DNA from: Tepidisphaeraceae bacterium | Lineage (GTDB): Bacteria; Planctomycetota; Phycisphaerae; Tepidisphaerales; Tepidisphaeraceae | Direction: 5' to 3' | DNA: 64,000 nucleotides | NCBI GenBank assembly: GCA_035998445.1 | Contig: DASYHQ010000055.1 | Location: forward strand, 1 to 64,000 | Shown: positions 18,344 through 25,795 of the stretch, in pieces | How the letters are laid out: every line of letters begins with the position of its first letter | Position numbering within the stretch: the first letter of the stretch is position 1 | The notes under the pieces: generated by a model | The model's database searches: none | The model's input: the letters and a program-made list of their open reading frames with translations, nothing else | Told to the model about the DNA's origin: nothing | Translations under genes and position numbers: made by a program

Positions 18344-19336
18344 ATGCTGCAGGAACTCTTCCGCATCCCCGGTCTCGACCTCCCGATCTTCAGCTATGGC
18401 CTGCTGATGGTCATCGGCTTCCTCTGCGCCACGCAACTGGCCAAGTTCCTCGCGCGCCGAACGGGGTTCAACGGTGAACTGTTCGTGAACGCGGGACTTA
18501 TCGCGCTGCTCACCGGCGTGGTCGGGGCGCGCCTGTCGCACGTGCTGGAAAACCTGCCCACCTATACCGATGCCAGCCGATCGGTCTGGGCCAACTTCAC
18601 CGATGCCATCAACATTCGCAGCGGAGGGCTGACTTACTACGGTGGCGTCCTGCTGGGGGTGCCCTGCACGATCGCCTATGGGCTGTGGAAGAAGCTGCCG
18701 ATCCGCCACGGCATGGACATCATGGCGCCCGCCCTCATGATCGGCCTGGCCTTCGGCCGCATCGGTTGCTTCATGAATGGCTGTTGCTACGGCGCACAGT
18801 GCGAGTTGCCCTGGGCCGTCCACTTCCCCTATCACAGCAACGCGTACGTCGATCAGTTTAAAACCGACCAGCTGGCAGTGCCGTCGGAACTGCTCATCAC
18901 CACGCCAAACGGCCCCATGCTGTCCCCGCCCGAGCGCGTGCAACGCGACCCACTCTTGCGCGAGCTGGCCCGGCAGCAGGTCGCAAACCCGGTTCACCCC
19001 GCGCAGCTCTACAGCGCCTTCACCGCGTTCCTGCTGGCGGGCGCACTGCTGGCGCTCTTCACCTTGCCACACGCGCAGGGCAGCATCTTTATGCTGATGC
19101 TGATCCTCGAAGGATCTTCGCGTTTTGTGTTGGAACTGCTGCGCGCCGAACCGGCCATCGCCGACACCACGTTTGGCGGCTTCAGCTTCAGCATGATCAT
19201 CAGCCTTGGCCTGGTGATCGCCGGCATCATCGGCTGGCTCGCCTTCCGTAGAATGCCCCCACGTCAGGACGTCCTCACCTACTCGGCCCCCGCCACTGAA
19301 ACCAACCACGCCCGCGCCCTTGCGCCACGCGCTTGA
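18344..19336 (+). CDS. lgt: Prolipoprotein diacylglyceryl transferase
   Basis: 330 residues with about seven membrane segments. Hallmarks: SGGLTYYGGVLLG, GRIGCFMNGCCYG around 140-155 (essential Arg), and NPVHPAQLYSAF near 225. Lgt moves diacylglycerol from phosphatidylglycerol to the lipobox cysteine of prolipoproteins at the cytoplasmic membrane. A lipoprotein candidate is the last gene in the window. It begins 15 bp after panC and is probably co-transcribed with it. Confidence 0.95.
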   Translation: MLQELFRIPGLDLPIFSYGLLMVIGFLCATQLAKFLARRTGFNGELFVNAGLIALLTGVVGARLSHVLENLPTYTDASRSVWANFTDAINIRSGGLTYYGGVLLGVPCTIAYGLWKKLPIRHGMDIMAPALMIGLAFGRIGCFMNGCCYGAQCELPWAVHFPYHSNAYVDQFKTDQLAVPSELLITTPNGPMLSPPERVQRDPLLRELARQQVANPVHPAQLYSAFTAFLLAGALLALFTLPHAQGSIFMLMLILEGSSRFVLELLRAEPAIADTTFGGFSFSMIISLGLVIAGIIGWLAFRRMPPRQDVLTYSAPATETNHARALAPRA

Positions 19337-19446
19337 TCCGAAGAAGAGTTGGGGGGCGCCCCCTGGCCGCCGCTAGCGATTGGCTTGACTCACTTCCTGC
19401 CCGCGTTATCGTGCCGGAACCAGCGCCGCTCGATCCCATTTCGATT

Positions 19447-20829
19447 ATGACCACGCTCATCAAAAACGGTCGCATCGTCACCGCGGTTGACGACTACCTC
19501 GCCGACGTCTTCATCGACGGCGAGATCATCACCACTATCGGCCGCAACCTCGCCGTGCGGGCCGACAAGGTCATCGACGCCGCTGGCCTGCTCGTTATCC
19601 CCGGCGGCATCGATCCGCACGTTCACATGGAACTGCCCTTCGGCGGCACCGTCTCCTCCGACGATTTCACCACCGGCACCATCGCCGCGGCCTTCGGTGG
19701 CACCACGACGATCATCGACTTCGCGATTCAGTACAAAGGCAAGACGTTCCAGCAGACGATCGACGACTGGCACGCCAAGGCCGCCGGCCGGTGCGCCATC
19801 GATTACGGCTATCACCTGGCCGTCACCGAATATCGCCCCGATCAGGAGAAGGAGTTCGCCAAAGTCGTCGACCAAGGCATTCCGACGTTCAAGCTCTTCC
19901 TCGCCTATCCCGGCGTGTTCATGGTCGACGACGCCACCATGTTCCGCGTGATGCGCTCTGCCGGCGCCGCCGGTGGCCTTACGCTCGTTCATGCGGAGAA
20001 CGGCGACGCCATCCACCTGAAGATCGCCGAGTTGCTGGCCGCCGGGAAGACCGAACCGAAGTATCACGCCCAGTCCCGCCCGCCCGTCATGCAGGCCGAC
20101 GGCACCGCTCGCGCCCTCCGCGTCGCGGAATTCGCCAACGCCCCCGTCTTCATCGTCCACGTGAGTTGCGAAGCCAGCATGCGCGAGATCGTCCGCGCCC
20201 GCGACCGTGGCCTGCCCGCATACGGCGAGACCTGCACGCAATACCTCTTCTTAGATGATTCCTATTACGACCGCCCCAACTTCGAAGGCGCCAAGTACGT
20301 CTTCACGCCGCCCCTCGTCGGCAAGGAAAACATCGAACCCCTCTGGACCGCCCTAAAGCTCGGCTACCTTCAAGAAGTCTCCACCGACCACTGCCCCTTC
20401 CACTTCAAAACCCAAAAATCCCTCGGCCGCGACACCTTCACCAAGATCCCCAACGGCGGCCCCGGCGTCGAAGACCGCCTCGCCATGGTCTACCACGGCT
20501 CGGTCGTCCAGCGCGGCTTCTCGCTCAACAAGTTCGTCGACCTTACCAGCACCGCCAGCGCCAAGATGTTCGGCATGTTCCCCAAGAAGGGCACGATCGC
20601 CGTCGGCTCTGATGCCGACATCGTCCTCTTCGATCCCCACAAGCAACAGACCCGCAGCGCCGCCACCCACCACACCAACTGCGACTACAATCTGTTCGAA
20701 GGCATGACGATCCAAGGCGTCGTCGAAACGGTTCTATCCCGCGGCAAGACGATCATCGAGAACGGCCACTACACCGGCAGCAAGACCGACGGCCAATTCC
20801 TGAAGCGCGGCGCCTGCGCGCAGGCCTAG
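19447..20829 (+). CDS. hydA: Dihydropyrimidinase / D-hydantoinase
   Basis: 460 residues from the ATG at 19447 (MTTLIKNGRIVTAVDDY, the usual start). Binuclear metal centre residues are visible: GIDPHVHMELPFGG, the carboxylated lysine in TFKLFLAYPG, HAENGD, FIVHVSCEAS and STDHCPFHFKTQK. It opens the ring of dihydrouracil/dihydrothymine (or hydantoins). With the PreA-like enzyme at 27.5 kb and the NCS1 permease at 25.8 kb it would form a reductive pyrimidine-degradation set, now separated by about 5 kb of island. No beta-ureidopropionase is seen. Confidence 0.93.
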   Translation: MTTLIKNGRIVTAVDDYLADVFIDGEIITTIGRNLAVRADKVIDAAGLLVIPGGIDPHVHMELPFGGTVSSDDFTTGTIAAAFGGTTTIIDFAIQYKGKTFQQTIDDWHAKAAGRCAIDYGYHLAVTEYRPDQEKEFAKVVDQGIPTFKLFLAYPGVFMVDDATMFRVMRSAGAAGGLTLVHAENGDAIHLKIAELLAAGKTEPKYHAQSRPPVMQADGTARALRVAEFANAPVFIVHVSCEASMREIVRARDRGLPAYGETCTQYLFLDDSYYDRPNFEGAKYVFTPPLVGKENIEPLWTALKLGYLQEVSTDHCPFHFKTQKSLGRDTFTKIPNGGPGVEDRLAMVYHGSVVQRGFSLNKFVDLTSTASAKMFGMFPKKGTIAVGSDADIVLFDPHKQQTRSAATHHTNCDYNLFEGMTIQGVVETVLSRGKTIIENGHYTGSKTDGQFLKRGACAQA

Positions 20830-20967
20830 CGCGACTCACTCTACGAGTACCACGCGTTGCGCGCCGCCCCGTTCAATCGCCCAGTTTCACAGCCGTCGAT
20901 CCGGCTGGCTGCAAAGGTTGTCGGAACCGGCTTGACCTTCCCCTGCCAAGCCTTACGTTGAGGGCCA

Positions 20968-21564
20968 ATGCTGAAGCGGACAAAACTATCGTTGGGGGTG
21001 TTCGGGCTGGCCCTATTCCTGGCCGCGCCATTGCAGGCGGCCATCATGACGCTGACCTTCACCGGCCAGGTCACCGAAGGGAACAACCTCTACTCCGGGA
21101 TCTCGGTCGGCACACCCTACACCGTCACCGCCGTCTACGACGACACCGCCGCGCCTGCCGCGATCGCGCCGGACATGGGCATGGGCTACTTCCAGCTCTC
21201 GTCGCTTCGCCTGCAGATCGCCTCGTTCGACGTGATTTCCACCGGCAGCGAGGTGCACCTGCTGGAGCGCAACGGCGATCGTGCCGCCTTCACCACGGGC
21301 AGCCGGCTGTTCAACTACAGCGTGGTCCTGTTCGACCCGACCGGCGAGATGTTCGACATCACCACGATCAACTCGCTCGCCTCGCTCGACGCCACCAAGA
21401 CCGACCGCTTCCACCCCACGACGGCCTTCTTCATCGAAGGCTACAACGGCTACATCTACGGCAACCTGACCAACCTCACCGTCTCCGCCGTCCCCGAACC
21501 CACCATCGCCACCTCCCTCGCCCTGCTCGCCGGCGCCACGCTGCTTCGCCGCCGGTCGCGCTAG
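20968..21564 (+). CDS. PEP-CTERM sorted exported protein
   Basis: 198 residues: signal peptide (LSLGVFGLALFLAAPLQA), a beta-rich body (MTLTFTGQVTEGNNLYSGI, YTVTAVYDD), then the PEP-CTERM anchor VPEPTIATSLALLAGATLL followed by RRRSR. PEP-CTERM proteins are processed by exosortase EpsH/XrtA-like enzymes in species with exopolysaccharide; no exosortase is in the window. The domain is of the kind seen in many PEP-CTERM proteins without known role. Confidence 0.88.
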   Translation: MLKRTKLSLGVFGLALFLAAPLQAAIMTLTFTGQVTEGNNLYSGISVGTPYTVTAVYDDTAAPAAIAPDMGMGYFQLSSLRLQIASFDVISTGSEVHLLERNGDRAAFTTGSRLFNYSVVLFDPTGEMFDITTINSLASLDATKTDRFHPTTAFFIEGYNGYIYGNLTNLTVSAVPEPTIATSLALLAGATLLRRRSR

Positions 21565-21609
21565 TCGGGTAGGGTGTGCGACCGTGCACGGTTGGTCCGC
21601 GTCATCATC

Positions 21610-21924
21610 TCACGCGAACCACCAAACGAGGAAACCGATCAGCGGCAGCGCTACGGTCTCCGGGAATTCTTTGAAGGTCATTTTAATATTCGAGAAGCCT
21701 TCCCGAATATCTTTGAGACCCTCTTTGATATTGCGGAAGCCCTCCCGAAATTCTTTCACGCCCTCTTTAATATCTTTGAAGCCTTCCCGAATATCTTTTA
21801 GACCTTCCAGGAATTCCGAGAAGCTCTCCCGAAATTCTTTGCAGCCTTCCTTTAATTCTTTTAGACCTTCATTAAATTCTTTACGAGGGTGATTCCTGCG
21901 ACGCCCTCCCGCATCGTTCGACAC
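21610..21924 (-). CDS. Heptad-repeat coiled-coil protein with hydrophobic C-terminal tail
   Basis: 104 residues from a GTG at 21924. After a basic N-terminus (GGRRRNHPRKEF), eleven consecutive seven-residue units run from about 17 to 92, with consensus (D/E)IREGFK: for example EFNEGLK, ELKEGCK, DIREGFK, DIKEGVK, EFREGFR, NIKEGLK. Hydrophobic residues at two fixed positions give an amphipathic helix or coiled coil. The last 15 residues (VALPLIGFLVWWFA) are hydrophobic, like a short tail anchor. The DNA has 21-bp periodicity and lower GC than neighbours. No family was recognised. The periodic DNA also lacks stops on the other strand, so coding on this strand is favoured but not proven. Confidence 0.55.
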   Translation of the reverse strand: MSNDAGGRRRNHPRKEFNEGLKELKEGCKEFRESFSEFLEGLKDIREGFKDIKEGVKEFREGFRNIKEGLKDIREGFSNIKMTFKEFPETVALPLIGFLVWWFA

Positions 21925-21982
21925 CGCCCCATCATTGGTAACACCCCGCCCCCGTGCAGGTCCGCCAACTCAAGCCTCAGTT

Positions 21983-22062
21983 CGTAGGGTCCGCTGGTAC
22001 TCCTGCGGACCGATTCATTCCCCCGACGGGAATGGTCCGCAGGAGTACCAGCGGACCCTACG
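21983..22062. repeat. GTAGGGTCCGCTGGTAC palindrome
   Basis: An 80-bp near-perfect inverted repeat, arms of 29 bp beginning CGTAGGGTCCGCTGG and closing with its complement, around a loop with CCCCGACGGGAAT. A single degenerate arm recurs at 25161-25189. The 816-bp gap 21925-22740 holds this palindrome and, at 22384-22520, several copies of GCGTGGCCATG. No gene is supported there. Confidence 0.8.
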
Positions 22063-22383
22063 AGACTGCTCGCCGTGCCTACACGAGATGGCCGTGGTTG
22101 GCCGAGAATCTGCGTCAGAATGCTTAATGCCCACGTCCTGGGCGCCACGGGTCGCAGCACGCCGAGACCCGTGCTTTGCCACGCAGAAGACACAGATCTG
22201 CGCGTAAGCCGACCTGTGGCACCCGGCCCGACGCCGCTTTCACCCACCCCACCGCCCACGCGGCCGCAAGTCCCGCGGACCACGACCCGATGCCCGTGGA
22301 CCACGACCCAATGCCCGCGGGCATCAGGTCGATTATCGCGGGGTTTGCCCAAAATTCCGGGAGATGCAGCACCGCCGTTGCCG

Positions 22384-22520
22384 GGTGCCATGGCCACGCC
22401 TACGTTTCGCGTCAGTCAGACGAGGCCGTCCGGGCGTGGCCATGCCTGAGGTCAGCAGGAAAGAACATGGCCACGCGGGACCTTAACCCGACGCTCCTGC
22501 GACCCCCCACTGCGTGGCCA
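22384..22520. repeat. Cluster of GCGTGGCCATG words
   Basis: CATGGCCACGC and its complement GCGTGGCCATG occur four times within about 135 bp in alternating orientation, so the segment can fold on itself. Just upstream at 22278-22325 there is a short near-tandem of GACCACGACCC(G/A)ATGCCC. No protein-coding signal is seen. Confidence 0.55.
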
Positions 22521-22740
22521 TGCCACCCGCCGCCCATTCGCCCTCACCCCCACCGACCGCCCCGCCGCGCCGATCATCATGCCGCCCCCGCGCCGCCCGC
22601 ACGATAGCATCCTGTCCAACTTAGCCCGCCCCCGCCCGTAACCCCCCGCTTGACCACCAATTACCGCGTGCGCCTAATAGTCGACGGCGGCACGATGATC
22701 GGCGCGCGCCGGTCAGATCAATCACTAGTTATCCGGCACC

Positions 22741-23031
22741 ATGCTGACCGCATTGCACCAACTCGCGTTCCGGCTGTTCCCGGGCGGGTCTGAGATCACG
22801 CCTGACCAGATCCGTGTGCGCCAGCGCAGCGGATGGGTGACGATCCCGAAGGACCAAATACACGCGGTGAAAGCGCGGAACGTGAGCCACGTGATTGTCC
22901 GCCTGTTCAACGGACAGCGGCTGGTCCTAAACTTCTTTCGGTTCCCCGTTGACGAGTTCCTGCAGCTCTTGAGGGCGCTTCGCGATTCTCAACGAGCGAA
23001 TGAAGTCGCACGGTCGGCGGAGGGTCGATAA
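22741..23031 (+). CDS. Hypothetical small protein
   Basis: 96 residues without recognisable family. Predicted beta-rich core (ITPDQIRVRQRSGWVTIPKD, HVIVRLFNGQRLVLNFFR) then a helix (VDEFLQLLRALRDSQ), reminiscent of a small PH-like fold, but this is a guess. No good ribosome site precedes the ATG. It ends at the edge of the GGGGTCGGGAGTC repeat, whose first unit overlaps its stop. Confidence 0.45.
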   Translation: MLTALHQLAFRLFPGGSEITPDQIRVRQRSGWVTIPKDQIHAVKARNVSHVIVRLFNGQRLVLNFFRFPVDEFLQLLRALRDSQRANEVARSAEGR

Positions 23032-23100
23032 AGGGGTCGGGGTCGATAAAGGGGTCGGGAGTCTTTGATTGTCGACAACAATGACTCCCGACCCCTTTAA
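23029..23100. repeat. AAAGGGGTCGGGAGTC palindrome
   Basis: Inverted arms AAAGGGGTCGGGAGTC (23048-23063) and its complement (ending 23099), with a partial extra copy (TAAAGGGGTCGG) just before. It could work as a bidirectional terminator between the 22.7-kb gene and the 23.1-kb operon end. Confidence 0.75.
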
Positions 23101-23112
23101 TCCTCGCTGGAG

Positions 23113-23607
23113 TTAAAGCTTCCGGTTGTTCAATTCGAACCGCAATTTGTGAGCGGCGTTAACGACATGGAGAAAGCGATGATAGTCGGCTCCGCGGATT
23201 TCGACCTCAAAATTGCCGTTTGTGCATGCATCGTGAAGGTCGGCCATCAACTGAATATATTCGGGTGACTTCTTCGCTGCGTATTTCGCCGAATACATTG
23301 ACAACGCGCCGTTTAGATTTTGCGAGGTACTCTTGACCTTCTGAGCCAGCTTCTTCGCTTCAATACGATTTTCCGCAACGCCAGTCACGCCCTTCGAACA
23401 GTCGATTGACCAGTATTCCAGCGTCTCGTCAACAAGCCTGTGAATTTGGTCGGTCAGGTATTGGATCAGCGAAGCCTCGTTTGACTTTCTCACCCAGTAT
23501 CGCTGGACAAGGATCCCGCCCAAAACTACGCCAGTGACCACCGGTGCCACATGCCATGCGAACGCCTCGATACTATTCAGCAGCCACCAGACGATCGACC
23601 AGCCCAT
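23113..23607 (-). CDS. Membrane-anchored helical protein of the STAS-HATPase operon
   Basis: 164 residues, no family recognised. One clear membrane segment near the start (VAPVVTGVVLGGILVQRYWV, about 20-40), preceded by another hydrophobic stretch (IVWWLLNSIEAFAW), then a charged, mostly helical cytoplasmic domain (LIQYLTDQIHRLVDETLEYW; EAKKLAQKVKSTSQNL; a C-terminal helix HRFLHVVNAAHKLRFEL). It starts 17 bp after the DUF4325-like gene and is the last gene of a three-gene operon. The GC content is well below that of surrounding genes. A role as membrane partner or effector of the two upstream proteins is inferred from position only. Confidence 0.7.
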   Translation of the reverse strand: MGWSIVWWLLNSIEAFAWHVAPVVTGVVLGGILVQRYWVRKSNEASLIQYLTDQIHRLVDETLEYWSIDCSKGVTGVAENRIEAKKLAQKVKSTSQNLNGALSMYSAKYAAKKSPEYIQLMADLHDACTNGNFEVEIRGADYHRFLHVVNAAHKLRFELNNRKL

Positions 23608-23624
23608 ACGGTCCTGCCTTCAAT

Positions 23625-23951
23625 TCACTTTTCCCGTTTGGCACGCCGGATATAGCGCCAGATAAGTTCACGATGCATTTCAAAAGCCGTATCATCCAAT
23701 ACGATCTGGAGTTTCTTCTCGAGCTCGCTGGCGGTGAAGTACCCTTTGCGCACTAGGCCGCCAAATGCTTCTTCGAGAAATGATGAACCGTAGCCTTCGA
23801 CTTCGTCTATTTTGACTCTTACGAGCTTGTAGTCCTGAATCGCGGGCCGCAACATGTCTTCACGGAATGCCTCTCCGCTGAAATCGTTATCTTCTCGGTA
23901 GCGACCGAGCGGGGTCTCTGAGAAATCCTTAGCAATGTTAATCGTCGTCAT
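23625..23951 (-). CDS. STAS-like protein resembling DUF4325
   Basis: 108 residues. The core VRVKIDEVEGYGSSFLEEAFGGLVRKG matches the shape of DUF4325, a STAS-like domain related to anti-sigma-factor antagonists: a strand, then a Ser-containing loop and amphipathic helix. The serine pair in EGYGSSFLEE sits where classical STAS proteins are phosphorylated by their partner kinase. The gene overlaps the end of the upstream HATPase gene by 14 bp, suggesting translational coupling and physical partnership, as such domains are usually found with HATPase proteins. Family recalled from memory. Confidence 0.75.
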   Translation of the reverse strand: MTTINIAKDFSETPLGRYREDNDFSGEAFREDMLRPAIQDYKLVRVKIDEVEGYGSSFLEEAFGGLVRKGYFTASELEKKLQIVLDDTAFEMHRELIWRYIRRAKREK

Positions 23952-25056
23952 GTGATGGCAGCCTGACGGACCACTCGATCAATGTTCCATTGATGGACGT
24001 TGTGTGGTCACGAAAGACCCTCTCGTCTTTATGGCCTTTTCGATGGACCATCTGGTATACGCCGCGGTTGCTGTAGATTGACAGCCTACCCTCGTCGTAT
24101 GCCCGAGCAAACAGTTCAAGTTCGACCAACCCTTTTCCACGCTCCGGACGGCCGGTGGAACTCTTCCCGTACCGCATGGCGGTCTTAATCTTGTACGAAT
24201 CGGTCCAACCCAGCACGCGGTCACGGAATTGCGAGAAAAATCCCTTTCGCACCAGCGTGGCTGGGATACCGACGCCTTGGTCGAACGCAATAACTGTGAG
24301 TTGATTTGTGTTTTTAGAGTACGCTGCCGATAGCCACCACCGTTTTCTTGCCCGCACCTGACCTAGGGTGGGATACGCATGATCCGTTACGTTTGCGATG
24401 GCTTCGGACACGCCCGTAAACAGCGAGTGCTTCTCTATCTCTCGCCCAACAAGCGACTCGATTTGAATCCTTAGTTGTTTCGCGATCTTACCCTTGTCGC
24501 GCTCCTCTGAGAGCCCCGCGATGAACTTCAGGAAGACATTGCTCCCTGGTGCCTCGGGCGGAAGAGGTCGCTCTAGGTCTAACAACTCAAAGTACCCCAT
24601 TTCGCACAACAACCGCTTTACGTCCTCATGCCACCTGTCCGGCTGTGCTCGTAATCTAAATCCGGTCGTCCGATTCCATTCATCGACCTCGCTCGCCAGT
24701 ACGAGTGCCGCCGCCGGTGAAACGTGCGTGAGCTGATCAAAGTGGAGATACCGTATCTTTAACTTGGTGCGTGATGCGCGTCGAATAGGGAGCAATGCAC
24801 TAGTTGACTCCTCGTAATTATCTTCGAAATCGAGTCGTGTCGGCAACTTTACGAATACCGCCTCGTTGGGTGCTTGCGCGATCAGCTTTCGGTTGAACCT
24901 ATTTACCGCGCCGTAGCGAGCGGCAACAGTTGGATAAGAATAAGTTCGCTCTCTAGGGCGAAGGAAATCACGGCGCGCTTTACGCAACTGCCACTGCTTA
25001 CGATGGTGGCGCCGTGCTCGATTGCCGGCTGATCTTCCCGCTTTTCTCTGACTCAT
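23938..25056 (-). CDS. Fused STAS-like and GHKL (HATPase) protein
   Basis: About 372 residues from the ATG at 25056; a TTG at 25065 adds three. In order: a strongly basic leader (RKAGRSAGNRARRHHRKQW, about 3-40), a STAS-like segment (LKIRYLHFDQLTHVSPAAAL and a second helix, about 100-165), then a GHKL ATPase fold. The fold has N-box EAIANVTDHAY, G1 box FDQGVGIP, a Gly-rich lid region (GKSSTGRPERGKGLVEL) and a G3-like SINGTLIEW near the end. No histidine phosphoacceptor or receiver domain is visible, so it resembles anti-sigma-type or MutL/Hsp90-like ATPases more than a sensor kinase. First gene of the three-gene operon with a DUF4325-like and a membrane protein. Confidence 0.75.
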   Translation of the reverse strand: MSQRKAGRSAGNRARRHHRKQWQLRKARRDFLRPRERTYSYPTVAARYGAVNRFNRKLIAQAPNEAVFVKLPTRLDFEDNYEESTSALLPIRRASRTKLKIRYLHFDQLTHVSPAAALVLASEVDEWNRTTGFRLRAQPDRWHEDVKRLLCEMGYFELLDLERPLPPEAPGSNVFLKFIAGLSEERDKGKIAKQLRIQIESLVGREIEKHSLFTGVSEAIANVTDHAYPTLGQVRARKRWWLSAAYSKNTNQLTVIAFDQGVGIPATLVRKGFFSQFRDRVLGWTDSYKIKTAMRYGKSSTGRPERGKGLVELELFARAYDEGRLSIYSNRGVYQMVHRKGHKDERVFRDHTTSINGTLIEWSVRLPSHDDD

Positions 25057-25160
25057 GCGTCCCAAGATCGGAGAATTCCCCTGCCCCTCAGATTTGCCCC
25101 CGCGTGAATGCTTCTTGATGGTTGCGATCCTAATCAGCCTCTACCTGTGGTGCAAGTTTT

Positions 25161-25189
25161 GTAGGGTCCGCTGGTATGCCGGCGGACCA
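25161..25189. repeat. Single degenerate arm of the GTAGGGTCCGCTGG repeat
   Basis: GTAGGGTCCGCTGGTATGCC followed by GGCGGACC is one short hairpin of the family found complete at 21983-22062. The two lie on either side of the STAS-HATPase operon. Confidence 0.6.
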
Positions 25190-25236
25190 TTCTCTTGGCA
25201 GACCACGGAAACGAAAAAGGTGACGTCCGTCATTAC

Positions 25237-25590
25237 TCACGTTAGCAGCGCAGGTTCCTTCTCCCCTATTCCCAACCCTTCAATCTCCCCCAGCGTCTTC
25301 CCGGCAATTCCCTGCAGTTCGCCGTACATGCCGACGGTGGCTTCCATGACGCGGGTGATTTGTTCCTCGCGTTTGGACCACTGCTTGAGGATGACCTTTT
25401 TCTCCTTCGTGAGGTCGTCGCTCATGGCAGAAAAAGCCTCGACGATGGCCTGGACGCGGAGGCGGAACTTGGGGCCGGTGAGGTAGTGGTAGATCATCTC
25501 CATCTTGGTCTGCTGGCCCTCGCCGGCCTGGCGGGCGCAGTGGACCTCGATGAGCATGTGGCTGACGTCGTCCCCCGCCAACGGTTCAGA
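25237..25590 (-). pseudogene. C-terminal remnant of a DUF2130 protein
   Basis: About 118 residues match, from memory, the end of DUF2130 proteins: EPLAGDDVSHMLIEVHCARQ, GEGQQTKMEMIYHYLTGP, then a coiled coil and GMYGELQGIAGKTLGEIEGL. Full proteins are several hundred residues with a long coiled coil and a nuclease-like core, all of which is missing. Upstream of 25590 the frame continues to 25791 but reads as unrelated sequence with no sign of the family. I call it a 5'-truncated relic. It sits between the low-GC operon and the NCS1 transporter. Confidence 0.65.
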
Positions 25591-25795
25591 TGGGACCGGT
25601 TGAATATAGCCGGGCGATTCGGTGGGGCAAGGGATTATCTTTTCGAGGAACCGCGTGCGTCGCCCGTGGACGGCCGACACGGGTTCGAGGGCGAACCGGC
25701 ACCGCCCGTGGCGGACGTGACGCGGTGAATCTTGCCAAGGGCGACGCGTTTGTGGATGATCGTTCGTAACCACCGCCCCCGTTGTTTCCATTCAG

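Noticed and set aside
21574-21892. Plus-strand open frames across the heptad repeats
   Set aside because: Stop-free frames are expected from a 21-bp period; the minus-strand product has better amphipathic pattern and a bounded start and end.
22176-22607. Open frame of 143 residues in the 22-kb gap
   Set aside because: Composition (Pro/His/Arg) follows base bias, no ribosome site; region has repeat words only.
23029-23100. CRISPR array
   Set aside because: Palindromes are not regularly spaced with unique spacers; no cas genes in the window.
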